DNA of 64,000 nt, taken from positions 1,235,001 to 1,299,000 of the forward strand of contig JAQGEQ010000192.1 of the NCBI GenBank assembly GCA_034620365.1, read 5' to 3'. Below the pieces are notes generated by a model. It searched no databases. It was not told where the DNA came from and saw only the letters and a list, made by a program, of their open reading frames with translations. Source of the stretch: Pegea sp. RAD2-039. Lineage: Eukaryota > Chordata > Thaliacea > Salpida > Salpidae. Both the position numbers and the translations under genes were made by a program. Shown piece after piece: positions 34,001 through 45,305 of this stretch (positions within the stretch are counted from its first letter, which is position 1; the number at the start of each line of letters is the position of its first letter).

Positions 34001-37000
34001 TTTATAATTATATCAAATAAAAGGTGTTACTTGTGTATGCTGGCAAGACCTAGCTCCAAATAATCACAAAAAGGATTATGAAGTTGTTGTACTAGATAAA
34101 AACCTTCAAATTTCTTGTAGAACTCAGGTAAACGAGATTTAAATCTAAAAAGTGTTTTTTGTTTAAATAAAATAGCAAATAATGAGTTCATTTTAGAAAT
34201 AATATTTTTTTGATAGCAGCAAACAGAGGAGAAGTATCAAGTTTCTTTCTTTCAAGTAAATTCTTATTTAGTTGTGCAGTCAGCAAGTTTTTATCATATT
34301 TATGATGTCGAAAATATTCAAGAAAACATTTCAAATGTAGAAAAGTCGTCTTTCAGTCTCTTACTGTCCAGTAAGTTAGTCATCAGCTTTTGTTCTTCTT
34401 AAACTTTATTTCTATTTAGAAGCAACTAAATGTTTCGATGCAAATAAAATCCAACAAATTGGTTTAACTCGACTAAAAAGACAAAATTTAATTCAAACTG
34501 ATGCGGAAGATGATATCATTGATATTGATTCAGTTATCTATTTTGATCTCAACTCTCATTCCATTTTCAATATCAAATTTGATGCAAGAAAAATTGGAAA
34601 AATGTTTTATGATGATAGCATGGGTTTGGAAGCAAAGTATTTTGAATAAATCTGAGCTTGAAATTATTCTGTAAATATTACTAATTTCTTTAGATTATTC
34701 ATAACTCGTCAAGCTGTTTTCATGACTCAAACAACACAACAATCTGCAGACTTATTGAATGAGATTATTGAAAGATTATTTTCTGATCCGAGTAGCAAGG
34801 ATACTCATTTGATTCTTGCTCAGATGTTTCTCGGTTTGTTAAACTTCTTTATTTCTTATCTTAAAATCCTAAATATTTATTTTATCTTTTCAGCTTTTAC
34901 TATTTTGGAGCTCCATCAAATATATCATAATATTCCAGCTTTCTTGATGCCAATTTTTCCTAAGATACTTCCAACTGAAATTTTTAAAGATTTTAAACAA
35001 AGGTATATTCTTCTAATCATTCATATTTCGCTTTTAACAATTTACTAACATTTATTATTAATCCCTTAGTAATAGAATACTCAGATATAAGCTACTTTTC
35101 ATATAGAACCACAAACAATAATATAATCGATAAATATTGAGTTTATAAGACCATTATAAAGTTTTTTTTTCATGTTTATCCAATAAATCATTCATTTTTA
35201 AGAAATAATCAGAAGCAAATTGAATACTCTAAATATGAAGCAAGTCAGCAATTCAAAGAACAAATATTAAAAGTAAGATTGATATATTAAATTGATAATA
35301 AATCTAAACCAAGTATGTCAATTAGTTTATCAAAAAAAATGCAAATTTGGTAGAAGAGGAAAGTTTTTCTGGCGTGAAACTTGCTGATGCTAGAAAATCT
35401 TTGTGGTATAAAACATTTGATAAATGCAGATTAAGTTTGGTTGTTCCATATGATTTATTGAGTATAAAAGAAGAAATAAATTTTCTCCAAGGTAAGCAAC
35501 AATAAGTCCTTATCTCGCTTGGCTCTTAGAAAATCTTTGCAGACTCTACCTCTTCCGGTAGCCAGATATTACAACAGAGACTAAACGAGCTCTTTACCAG
35601 GTTTTAATCGAACTTTATTAAACTAAGTAAATGGAATTTCAACTTTTACAATTATTATTTTATTGCAGATCCTTTTTAAGTATTAAAAAACGAAATAAAT
35701 TTGACAACAAAAAACTTTTTCGTTCAAATTTTCTTTCTTTTCTTGGAGAAAGGCATTTAGATCAGAAATCAAAAAATGTCATGGCATTGGTCAGTTTGCC
35801 CAAAACTATTTTAAATTATCTAATAACGGTCTTCTATAGACCTATGAACGACTAAAAGACCATTTAAGCACTTTTCAACCAGATGTTAATGATCACAATC
35901 ATTTAGATGAACTCCACTTTTCTATAAACTTTGAATCTTATCATTTAGCTTACAATTATGTTGATGCACAAATGTGTGCTTTAGAGCATGTCATTAACTT
36001 AATAATCATCAAAAGTGGAATATCTCAGCTCAAAATCTCGCTGTAAGTTTGCAATTAGACATTTCTACAGTAACAAAACTATCCTTTTTGAGTAGACTTT
36101 GTAGTATTAGTCCGATAGAGGACCAGCTCTGCACACTTCTGATGCAGTTTCAACTTGCATGTTATCAAGTATCTTATCCTCTACCAAAAGGTTTCCATCA
36201 TTTAATCACTAGCTTAAATTTTCGAAAAATTATAACCAGAAATAAAATCACCGACGGTTAGTTCATTTTTCGTCGAATTCAACAAATTTTAACTAATTTA
36301 AAATCAATCAGGCAAAACAGCGATCATCGATGTTGATGACGTCACCGATCAGTTTCTGTCTTATCACCGATTAGGTACGGTTCATATTAGTGAAGAGTTT
36401 GTGAAGCGATGTGTGCAAGAGCTGGGCCACTTGGATATATTCATGTGAGATGAATTATAAACTTAAAACATCTTTCTAGATAGTCCTAAAAAATCTTCTT
36501 TTTATCATTCAACTTGTAGCTTTTAGTCCAACATTTTTGTTTTTAATTTGAAGCAAATTTATTGATGCTCTTATGAAGATTATGCAGCTTAAATGGGATT
36601 CTATGTCCTCTACTCCATCCCAGAAAACTTTAGAGTTACTTGAGAGGTGGAAACATCCATATGGAGTTCGTTTACATACTCAAATGTGTATGCAAGTAAG
36701 TTTACAGATAAGTTAACTCTTCATCCTATCACGTGATATGTTGATCGTGTTTCAGGCATTACTAAGTGATGGATTAAGCGATTTGCAAGATTACTCTTCA
36801 AACTCGTCACCAATCTCTGAAAGAAAGCTTCTTAGTAGGTCTTCTTCATCGTCATCAACTTCTTCCTGGAAACTCCTTTTAAAAGTATATAGAGCATTTT
36901 GCTTTAGGATAATCTAAGAATATCTAAATAGAATTCAACTTTTAGGGAAGCGAGAGTTTACGAGAAGCTTTGATAACTGATCAAGGTGATGATTTTGTTC

Positions 37001-37227
37001 CTAATTTATTAATTAGTTCAATTTTTTCTTCCTGAGATAACTTTTTTTAGCCACTGCCTAAGCTAGATATTAAGTAAATGATCTTAATGAAAATTAGAAA
37101 GTTGTAGATATACCTGATACTTCTTCAAGTACTTTAACACCTGGTGAGGTTTTGAAGCAAGTTGTTTCTTCTTCAACTAATCTTCACATCCAAAAAGTTA
37201 AAGCTCTTCTTATGGATAATTTAACAG
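31051..37227 (+). CDS. GSAP: Gamma-secretase-activating protein (GSAP/pigeon family), multi-exon
   Basis: Multi-exon gene starting MFTKSFLSVASGEGKVIK at 31051. Exons with clear GSAP similarity include 31399-31580 (SWQDCSNLLYTWK..., SIDVISASLSPDNLAIG), 33317-33410 (FWSQWDSSCQRLYYALPIH, matching the family's VWAQWDxxxQRLYY), 33480-33570 (ICLQFYRNRTYDKVFDIQL), the helical half from about 34430 to 36250 (including RLSLVVPYDLL and PLPKGFHHLITSL, like the family's LPLPPGFHTLHTIL) and 36312-36446. Vertebrate GSAP is linked to gamma-secretase activity through its C-terminal fragment; the invertebrate protein is the 'pigeon' homologue, with function less clear. The region after 36700 is Ser-rich (SSSSSSTSSWK) and diverged. 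The last confident exon ends at a donor at 37227; the terminal exon is not resolved and a CR1 tail follows at 37389. A few mid-gene exon edges near 32380-32430 and 35340-35880 are uncertain. Confidence 0.8.
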
Positions 37228-37388
37228 GTAAAAGATCACTTTTTGTTAAATATTTAAAAATAATTTTATTTTTCTTAGAACTTTTTGTTACTAGAAAATT
37301 GTTTAGTTGTTATCTTAGCTTCATTATGTATATGCGCTATAAGAGCTTTATAACTATAATTATATATTTGATTATATATATAATATAC

Positions 37389-37438
37389 AGCTGTATAATT
37401 TGTCCTCTGCAACCATGCGTTAAATGGAATAAACAAAC
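37389..37438 (+). mobile_element. CR1-like LINE 3' tail downstream of GSAP
   Basis: Contains AGCTGTATAATTTGTCCTCT and ends in GGAATAAACAAAC, a diverged copy of the tails at 29567 and 55291. It sits just after the last clear GSAP exon, in its last intron, 3' UTR or flank. Confidence 0.6.
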
Positions 37439-38362
37439 TGATATCTTTCAAGTAGGTGGTTACGAGAAAATGATTTAATAAACAAGCAACAAACCCAATA
37501 AAAAGATAAATTCTTTCATTTGAAATATTGTTATTTTACATCACTCATAGATTTAAGGATTATAAGTTTTATAATTTAAATTTATTAACAATATCTTACA
37601 AAGATTTTCATTTTTATAGAAATGCTGAATCTTTAAATATTAACAAGTGTGGAGCCTCAAAAAAATTGGCTATAATTCAGCTTCTACCAAACCTTTAATT
37701 AAATTTCTAAGCTTTTGCTTCCAATACTTCCAAAATCTTTACTTATATTATAGCTATGCATTTATCCAAATGAAATTTAGAAATTGGTAAACAAGCTTAC
37801 ATGAAGGACATCTACAGTTGACTGCTGGTGATTGTTGATAGCTTAGTCGACTGATTGCTTACAATTTAATTAGTTCTACTACAAATTTTATTTTAGAACT
37901 TTTGTATTTTCATCAAAAAGTTAGGTTTGAGTCAAATTTTATCAGCCTAAGTACTTTCACATCAAACTTTTGAACTGTATCTTATTTTTTTTAATTTATT
38001 ACATCGGTACTTGATTGAAACTTTTAGTTAATTTATTTGTCACGCTTGTGTTGAATCATCTGATAAAGTAACAATCTGATAGCTTTTACTAATGCCTTCT
38101 GTAGCAATTGGCGGATGATTATGTCGATTATGTTGTACACGCCGGCGTTTGAACCACATGAAATACTTAATGTTGTTCTATTGTTTTTTGAAATGTCTGC
38201 TCAGTAAATCCTTATTAAATTGCTAAAAAGCTTTGTGCAATCAACTATTCAATCAAAAATCAGTTATATCAAGGTTTCTTTAACTTACATAGATGATTGA
38301 ATATTTATTTTTCAATGATGAAGGTTACTTCAATATTTTTTGCAATAAAAGGACATGATGTT
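37439..38362. other. AT-rich intergenic DNA
   Basis: No gene recognised between the CR1 tail and the minus-strand CR1 remnant. Confidence 0.35.
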
Positions 38363-39050
38363 GAGTTTATTTATTTATTTTATTGAACTCATGGCTATAG
38401 ATGAGAAATTATACAGCTTTTATAGTAGACAAGAAATATGACTTTAAAAAGATAACGAAAAGTATTACAGCTTAGCATAATAAAATGTAGAAAGTAGGAA
38501 CAGCAGAGGCACTAATAAATATAAATTATGAATTAAAAATATAAATTAATAAAAGAAGGGAAGAAAATGAAGAGACTGACACATATCACGTGACAAACTG
38601 ATCTTCAAACTTAAGACTGACTTTTTAACGAAGTTAATTGAATCATATTTTTTAACAATACTTTAAATAATGTATTTGGGAAGATTATGCTGATTATATG
38701 GGAAGATTATTATATAGGAGGAAAAATTGCAATCTTTAAAAAAGTCATTGAAGTCACGATGGTAGAAACTATTGCTGATTTTAAATAGTAGTTTGAGGTA
38801 AGAAAAAAGGATTCTATATTAAGCTGATGATAGTCATTAGTCGCTCTTAGTATGCCACATCTAAGAAAAGCTTTCTTAGAAAATAATTACTTTCTTAGTA
38901 ATGATCTTAAAAGAGCCAATAAGGAAGAGTTGAACTCTATTTTGGGGAAGATTAATGTCGTGAAAAGTTTTTCAAATGTCCAAATATTTCTGGCCTTAAA
39001 AGATTTGAGAATTTGGTTTGAAGTAGATGAACCAATTCTGAACTTATAAT
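38363..39050 (-). mobile_element. CR1-like LINE 3' portion, minus strand
   Basis: On the minus strand, from 39050 down, broken frames give ILKSFKARNIWTFEKLFTTL and IFPKIEFNSSL, corresponding to the Laxxfxxrd...vRPxLEY segment after the reverse-transcriptase core. Further on is FNDFFKDCNFSSY, comparable with FADYFTDCNLPY in the element at 54.6-55.3 kb. It ends in the family 3' tail (GCTGTATAATTTCTCATC, then short ATAAATAA-type repeats) at 38418-38363. Several stops; 5'-truncated. Confidence 0.65.
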
Positions 39051-39430
39051 TTATGTGGTGAGCTCATTTTATAAGTCGTGAGAGATAAAATATCCAAGTC
39101 TATAATGATCAGATGTTAGGGGATTTTATTGTTGCTTGCATAAAAGTCATTGATGTTAGGTTAGAGCTTGAAGATTAATTTATTGACAGGTGACATTTGT
39201 CAGTAGTCAGCTTAAGTTGTCTAGATTGAAACAATAGTTTAGTAGACTCTAAGGAAAACTTAATTGAAAATAAGTAAATTTGCTTATAAGTTGGGATAAA
39301 ATTATTTTAGGAAGTGATTTGTATATTACTTATGATAAGTTATCTAGATTTATAGTCTATCTGGATAAGAATTTGATTCAAAAAATTTTGGTTTGGTTAC
39401 ACTAAAAATCTTTCATAAAAGTGAAAAACT

Positions 39431-41034
39431 ATGGTGGACCCAAATAAAAGTGGCAAGACCTTACGTTCCAGTATACACAAAAACTCTGCCAAACCGACTT
39501 CATCAAAACAATCTTGCAATGGCAATTGCAAATCCTGCAATAAAGTTTGCTCTGGTGAAGATCTGGCAATAGAGTGTATTAAATGGCTTCCCTGGTTTCG
39601 TCTCACTTGTAGTGATGTGAGCAAAAATAATTATGATATTTTTGATAACAACCAGATGAAGCAAATGGAATTTAAATGGTTCTGCATTAAATGTATAACC
39701 ATGGACATAACATCTACCTCCTCTAATTCAAACCTAATATCCGACATCAGCAAATCTGTATCTGCTGAATTAGTAAAACTTAAATCGGAAATTGCCAAAG
39801 ATGTTGCCAAGATCATTGAGAAAGTTTCTAGTTTGTCTCAGTCAATTGACGAACTGGATGCCTCTACAAAGAAACAAGTCACATGGGCCTTGGTGGTCGG
39901 TGATCCCGGCTCTGACAAAAATGCTAACATGGTGCAGCTTCTTGCCAAGAAGGTCACCGATACGCACAAAGAACTCACTGTAAACCGTGAGGACAAAGAA
40001 AACAATGTCATCATCTTTAATGTCTCTCAGACTGATGATGACAGTGAGTTTTTTAATCAAATCTGCTCTCAAGCCTTGATTTTGTGGACATTCCAAAGGT
40101 ATCAATGACTAGACTTGGAGCAAAAAGCTCAGATCATCAAAGACCGTTGAAAGTATCCTTTCAGGAAAATTGGAAGAAACGCAAGTTTCTTGTCAAGCTG
40201 TATAAGCTGAAGCTTGACGAAAAATTCAAGCGCATTAGAGTAGCACATGATATGTGTGAAGATGATCGCTTAGAAAATAAGCGTCTTCTGAAAGAGGTGT
40301 ATAACCAAAATCAGAAGGAACAACCAACTGATTTCAAATACAAAGTTCGAGGTCCACCATGGGCCTTGAAAGTTGTCAAGGTTTTATAAAAAAACGGAAG
40401 TGGCAAATAACCACTGGACCCACATCTTCTTTTTTCAAACTCTCTCCGGACACAATTGTTAATACTCAAGATATCAATTTACAAAAGCCCATCATCAAAT
40501 CTCACAAGCGTCAAAAAGACAATTGTTTTGTTTTGATTACTGAAACTTGGTTGAAACCGTTGCATCCTGATTCTTAAAGTGGATTGAAGATTACTTATCT
40601 TATCAGGCAGAATCAAACAAAGTCGTGTAGAAAGATCTTTATCTACTCCTAGTCAAATCACTAGTGGCGTTCCTCAGGGTTCTGCTCTGGGTCTCCTTCT
40701 CTTTTTGATTTTCATTGAAGACCTCATCAGAAGACTAGTAGCAGTAGATGATGTCAGAGTGTTTGTGTATGCAGATGACATCAAGCTATTATCTTGTAAT
40801 CATTCAAAACTTCAAACTGCACTACACACTGTAGAAAACTGGTATACGAACTGGCAGCTCAGAGTCCAGCCCACAAAGTCTGAACTTATAACTTTTTCTC
40901 GTAAACCAGCTTTAAATTGCTTGAACCAATATTCCATTAATAGATTTATTATTCAACAAGTATCTTCGGTCCTAGAGCTTGACATTACTCTATCATCTGA
41001 CTTTAAATGGCGCAATTATGCTGGACTCTGAGGT
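39431..41034 (+). mobile_element. CR1-like LINE with ORF1 and partial ORF2, internally deleted
   Basis: ORF1 is nearly whole: 39431-40108 encodes a Cys-rich PHD-like finger (CNGNCKSCNKVC...C..W..W..L.C...WFCIKC), a coiled coil (about residues 115-145) and the start of an RRM-like domain (NNVIIFNVSQ). After a frameshift, 40084-40389 continues it, with VSMTRLGAKSSDHQRPLKVS and YKVRGPPWALKVVK, typical of CR1-clade ORF1. 40359-40577 holds the end of ORF1 joined to a piece of the endonuclease (VLITETWLKP). The rest of the endonuclease and most of the reverse transcriptase are missing. Then 40650-41034 gives ITSGVPQGSALGLLLFLIF, VYADDIKLL (catalytic YADD) and LSSDFKWRN. The copy is therefore dead but one of the better-preserved of its family here. 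Confidence 0.85.
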
Positions 41035-41510
41035 GAGTCACAATTAACATAGCCACTGGTGGAAACAGGACAACCGCTGATCATTGAAAGGCCTTTGAGA
41101 AAGGAACTTAAATTTGTTATTAGAAAGTTAAATTTATTTTACTTTTAAAAATGGTAAAAGTTTAAAGCAGTAAAAGTCTATGAATTGAACAGCAAATATG
41201 GTTTATCTGAACCTACAAACTTAGAATCGATGTGTTTCATTTATAATACTTATGTTATTTAGTTTTAAAAATCTTAAAAATGAATCTTTGTTAATAATAA
41301 CTTATTCAGATTCTTGTCATTTATAAAACCTTGGTTATTTATCTAAAAATGGTATAATAATTTTGCATAAAGACAATTAACGATTGATTTTTAAGTTTTG
41401 TTTTATTGTAGCTTGATTTTCAACCTTTAGTACGCTTTAGAAACTTGCATATTTCATAAAATAAGCTTTAGGTTTCTTCTAACAGCAGGCGGTTTCAAGA
41501 AAAAGATAGT
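41035..41510. other. AT-rich spacer
   Basis: No feature beyond the probable 3' UTR of the minus-strand linker-histone-like gene. I looked for the 3' stem-loop of replication-dependent histone genes just past the stop and did not find it. Confidence 0.4.
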
Positions 41511-42035
41511 TTAACGTCTTCGTCTTCGTCTACGCTTCTTAATACTACTCTTGCGTCGCATGGCCTTGCCTTTTTTTGGTCGCTTACGACCCTTGCGTCC
41601 TTTGCGTCCTTTTTTGCTCTTCTTGCTTTTACTTGTGCCTTTACGTCTTCGGCGTTTTGTTGTTTTTTTAACAGAAGCGCGTTTTCTACTTAAAGCTCGC
41701 CTGCGACCTCGTTTAGCTACCAAAACCTTAACTTTGTTGCTTTTAGTAGCTTTCTTTAATGCAAGTCGATAAGAACCTTTTTTGTTTCTAGACAAAGTAC
41801 CCTTTTTTACAAGTCTGCTAAGAGCTCTATCAATGACTGAAGTTGCCATTTGTTTTTTGCCGTTAGCGAGAATGTAAGAACAGATGCTTTTTCTAGAAAA
41901 GCCTTTTGATGAGTTCAAGGCATTAACAGCTTGCTTTACCATGGCATGGTTTCCCAATGGCTTGGTAGCAGCACTAGCTGAAGGTGCGCAATTTTCAGTG
42001 GAGGCAGGTGCGGCTTCGGTTTTGTTTGCGTTCAT
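41511..42035 (-). CDS. Linker-histone-like / protamine-like basic chromatin protein
   Basis: Intronless 174-residue protein. Residues 28-95 form a winged-helix H15 domain of linker histone type (AMVKQAVNALNSSKGFSRKS, ICSYILANGKK, then SVIDRALSRLVKKGTL and KGSYRLAL). Residues 96-174 are almost wholly Lys, Arg, Ser and Gly, with GRKGRKGRKR runs and a C-terminal polyarginine tail. This layout, an H1-type globular domain with an Arg-rich tail, fits sperm-type H1 or PL-I protamine-like proteins better than somatic H1, whose tails are Lys/Ala/Pro-rich. No histone 3' stem-loop is visible, in line with a polyadenylated, replication-independent gene. Sperm specificity is inference. The coding sequence is less AT-rich than its surroundings. 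Confidence 0.8.
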   Translation of the reverse strand: MNANKTEAAPASTENCAPSASAATKPLGNHAMVKQAVNALNSSKGFSRKSICSYILANGKKQMATSVIDRALSRLVKKGTLSRNKKGSYRLALKKATKSNKVKVLVAKRGRRRALSRKRASVKKTTKRRRRKGTSKSKKSKKGRKGRKGRKRPKKGKAMRRKSSIKKRRRRRRR

Positions 42036-44352
42036 TTTGGTTTGTAAAATTTAATTTAAATATTCCAATTTTATAAAATTGTACAAACGTAAGCGAGTTA
42101 CTAAGTATTATGACATCATAAGAAGTATAGTGAGCCATTGTTCAAAATACAAGATTCCAACAAGTTGTAAATTATTAATCGATAGATCTTAATTTAAAAT
42201 TAAATTTATTTTGCAAACTAATGACGAAAGATAAATATAAAAATAAAATATCTCAACTCTAATCTACGAATTAATACCAACTTTAAGATTGTTTAGTAAT
42301 TACCCATTAGTTAGATGATAATTGTTGTAAATCAACTTGGTAAATTAGCCCTACTGAATTTTAAGTTTTTATGTTTTGTGTATTCGAAACCAGCCTCGAT
42401 ACTACTTGTAACTTAAAAACTAAAACAATATTGTTGTTAGTCAAATACCTCCAAATAATGAAAGTTTAGAACTATAATGGAATTATACAAGTTCCTTTAA
42501 AGTCAAACGCTGTCATCTTATAATTGATCTAAAATCAACGAACTGTTCATAATATAAAAGTTTCTTGTTGTAAGTTTTAGCAGATCGAAATTTATTTTAG
42601 TGTCTAAAGATTGTGAAACGATCAAAATGATTCTTATTTTTTATGATCTTTTCATAAAACAATTAAAAATCGTCCAGTTAAGATGTTAGTCTAAAAAGCA
42701 AATTATTCAGCAATAAATCAATTTTATTTTGACCAAATAAAAGTAAACAAAGATAAATAAACAAAGATAAAATCAACGGAAGATCAATATTATGAAGTAA
42801 AATAAACAGTATAGAAACAAAATTATCTTTTTGTTTAGATAAATGATTTAGATAACTTTAAATAAAAAAAAGTACTTTTTTTAAACTTCAAGCAAAAAAA
42901 CTAGGCTATATCATTTCAGAAAATGTTAAAAATTAATAGTCAAGACAAAAGCGTTTGCCCCATGCTTTTGATAGAATAATGTTTTTCAGTATTTTCCAAT
43001 GTTGTTGATTTGAGAGTAAACACTTTTCAGACTTTTGGTCCAGCTTGTATGGATTGTTTGTAAAAAGTTCTGAAGCTGAGTTTCTTCTGAATTGCTAGAA
43101 ACATACAAAAATATCAAAATTGGAAAAAATTGTTTGAAAAAAACTTTAGCAAAAAGTGAAGCACTTTTAAAATTAAATAAAAACGAACTGATCTATTATT
43201 GATTTAATATTAAACCTATTATTTGCTAGTTACCTCATTTTAATCCTCCTAAAACTGGAAGATCTTTGGAAACCCTATTTAGCTCTTCTAACTCACTTTG
43301 TTAGTAATCCCTGAAAAGAAAGTTTGAGGCTTTATAATCGAATATACAACTAACTTACCTTATACAAATTAGTTTTGGTAATTCACAAGTTTAATTCTAA
43401 ATTTTTCTAGAAAACTTCCTTAACCAAATGACAGCGATAAAAACTTAATCCAAAATCCATAGCATCAACATGGTAGAGAAAACTTGAAAGAGAAAAATCA
43501 TGACTAACACTAAATGTAATGACAGCTGATTTAAGAAAATCTTCAATTTGAAATAACGTTTACTGTTTGATTTTTAAAATAATTCTAAGATTTAGTTTAG
43601 ATTATTTAGTTTCTTTTGTAGCTTAAATGTTTGTAATCTATCTTCGTTAATAATGGAATTGAAGAGGAAATATTTTGATGATAAAAGTTGAAACATAAAC
43701 GCAGAATATATAAGTAGAAAAATCCAACATTTCACTGAAATGAAATAGAAACCACTTAAGAAATAAACCGCAAGTAAAATGTATTTATAAATGGTCTTCT
43801 ATATTATCATGAAAACTGATTTTTTCTTAGAGCGCAACAACTTAACACAAAAGGTAACATCTCATCTACATTAACAACTTTTGTAGTTAACCTATATTTG
43901 CAGATATAAAAATTAACACGAATTGAACGATAGTTTTCTATGTCTATGTCATCAACACTAAAGTTAAAACTTTACAAGAGAAATAAAGTTAATATCTACA
44001 TCGCCTACTTTAACAGTCCTATATACGTCGTCTCCTATGAGAACGAGAAAATAAGCGTAGGTTGTGATGTACCCGAAAACCTCCAAGTGTAAGCTAAGAA
44101 AAAAATGTTTTTATAAATACGCTTCCTTATACGAATTTATATCAAAAGTATTTCTTATCTTGGTTACTCTATTTCTAAAAAGCCTAATCACACAAGTTTG
44201 TAGTCTGGGTAGTTTTTCCTTTATTGATAATAGCTAAAAAAGTGTTCTAGAAAATAGTTTTTCAAAACAGATTCGAAAAGGAAGATATTTCAAAAAAGGA
44301 AGAAGCAGAACTGGGTAAAATCAATCTCACGAAGTATAGTATTTAAAATAGT
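42036..44352. other. AT-rich region, possible stray exons
   Basis: Mostly featureless. On the minus strand 42970-43095 could encode NSEETQLQNFLQTIHTSW then TKSLKSVYSQINNIGKY before a stop, and 44030-44090 a short basic Ser/Arg stretch. Either might be a 3' exon of the KH-like gene or of an unrecognised gene; neither can be tied to a family. Confidence 0.3.
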
Positions 44353-45305
44353 TAAAAACAATTTCTTGAAATTCGGTAATAATTTTTGGGTCCACCTAAA
44401 TTGATAAATTTATAATTGTTGATCTCTAGAAGATATTTAAAAAGTAAAAACCAAACCTTGCTAATTGAAGATGGGCGGAAGGCATTTATAAACAGGTATC
44501 CTGGAATCACATAGTTAACAAATTTTATAGTAATGTCTCTTTGAGCGTTCCAAATGTCTCGATGATGTCCTGAATAAGATAATTGTAAAACCAATCAAAA
44601 GTTACTGATCTCAAAACCTTGAAACTGTACGATCGCAAAATGCTGATTCATTACTTCGATTGCAAGCTCATATTTCTCTTCCAACTCACGCAAGTAATCT
44701 GATTGGATCACTTTATCAAGAAGAAAAGCTGGTACAAACTGGTACCCGGTTGTATAACTACTTCCAGAAGTTTGCATGTAATAAGAAGACCAATAAGGCA
44801 AGCTACAAATAAACGATTAGAAACACTAGGAAGAAAATGAAAATTGGTTTGAACCTTTTAGACTCAACTCCACACTGTTTTCCTAACTTCATCAAAGCAT
44901 GTTCAACATCCAACATACGACCTGAAACTATCAAGGAGTAATCCCCGTAATTTCGAAGGATTATCGTGTTGGTGCATTCTTTCACATCGTGCAAAACATT
45001 ATCTGTAAGAGATCATTGTTTAAATAATTGATTAAGTTAAAGAATTATAATAACAAACCAGGTATGAGGTAATTACAATCTTTAAATGTAGCGAGTCGCA
45101 CCTCAAGGCTTTCAGAGAACGGAGACATTAGATACTTTTCTTTATTAGTGGGCGAGGAGTTAGATTTCATGTTTAACGGAGACATCCGAGACACATAATG
45201 GTCGGGAGTTGAAGCATAATTTGAATTTGTTGAGTAATCGTGAGTATTTGAACATATTGGATTCTGTACGCAGGGGAACATTTCACCAGGCTTACGTTTA
45301 CCCAT
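44353..45305 (-). CDS. Protein with two KH-like RNA-binding domains (3' end uncertain)
   Basis: Starts MGKRKPGEMFPCVQNPICSN at 45305 and runs through at least five short exons: 45305 to about 45060, about 45003-44860, 44811-44632, 44580-44455, and 44396-44353. After a Ser/Asn-rich head of about 65 residues come two KH-like units. The first reads VRLATFKDCNYLIPGDN with a following IILRNYGDYSLIVSGRMLDV; its GxxG loop is degenerate. The second reads FVPAFLLDKVIQ...LEEKYELAIEV...FAIVQFQG...IWNAQRDITIKF. This beta-alpha-alpha-beta-beta-alpha order with the v.I.G....v..A pattern is that of KH domains of the Bicaudal-C, vigilin and FUBP type. I do not recognise the specific orthologue. A good acceptor lies upstream of the start (near 45345). 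Confidence 0.5.
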
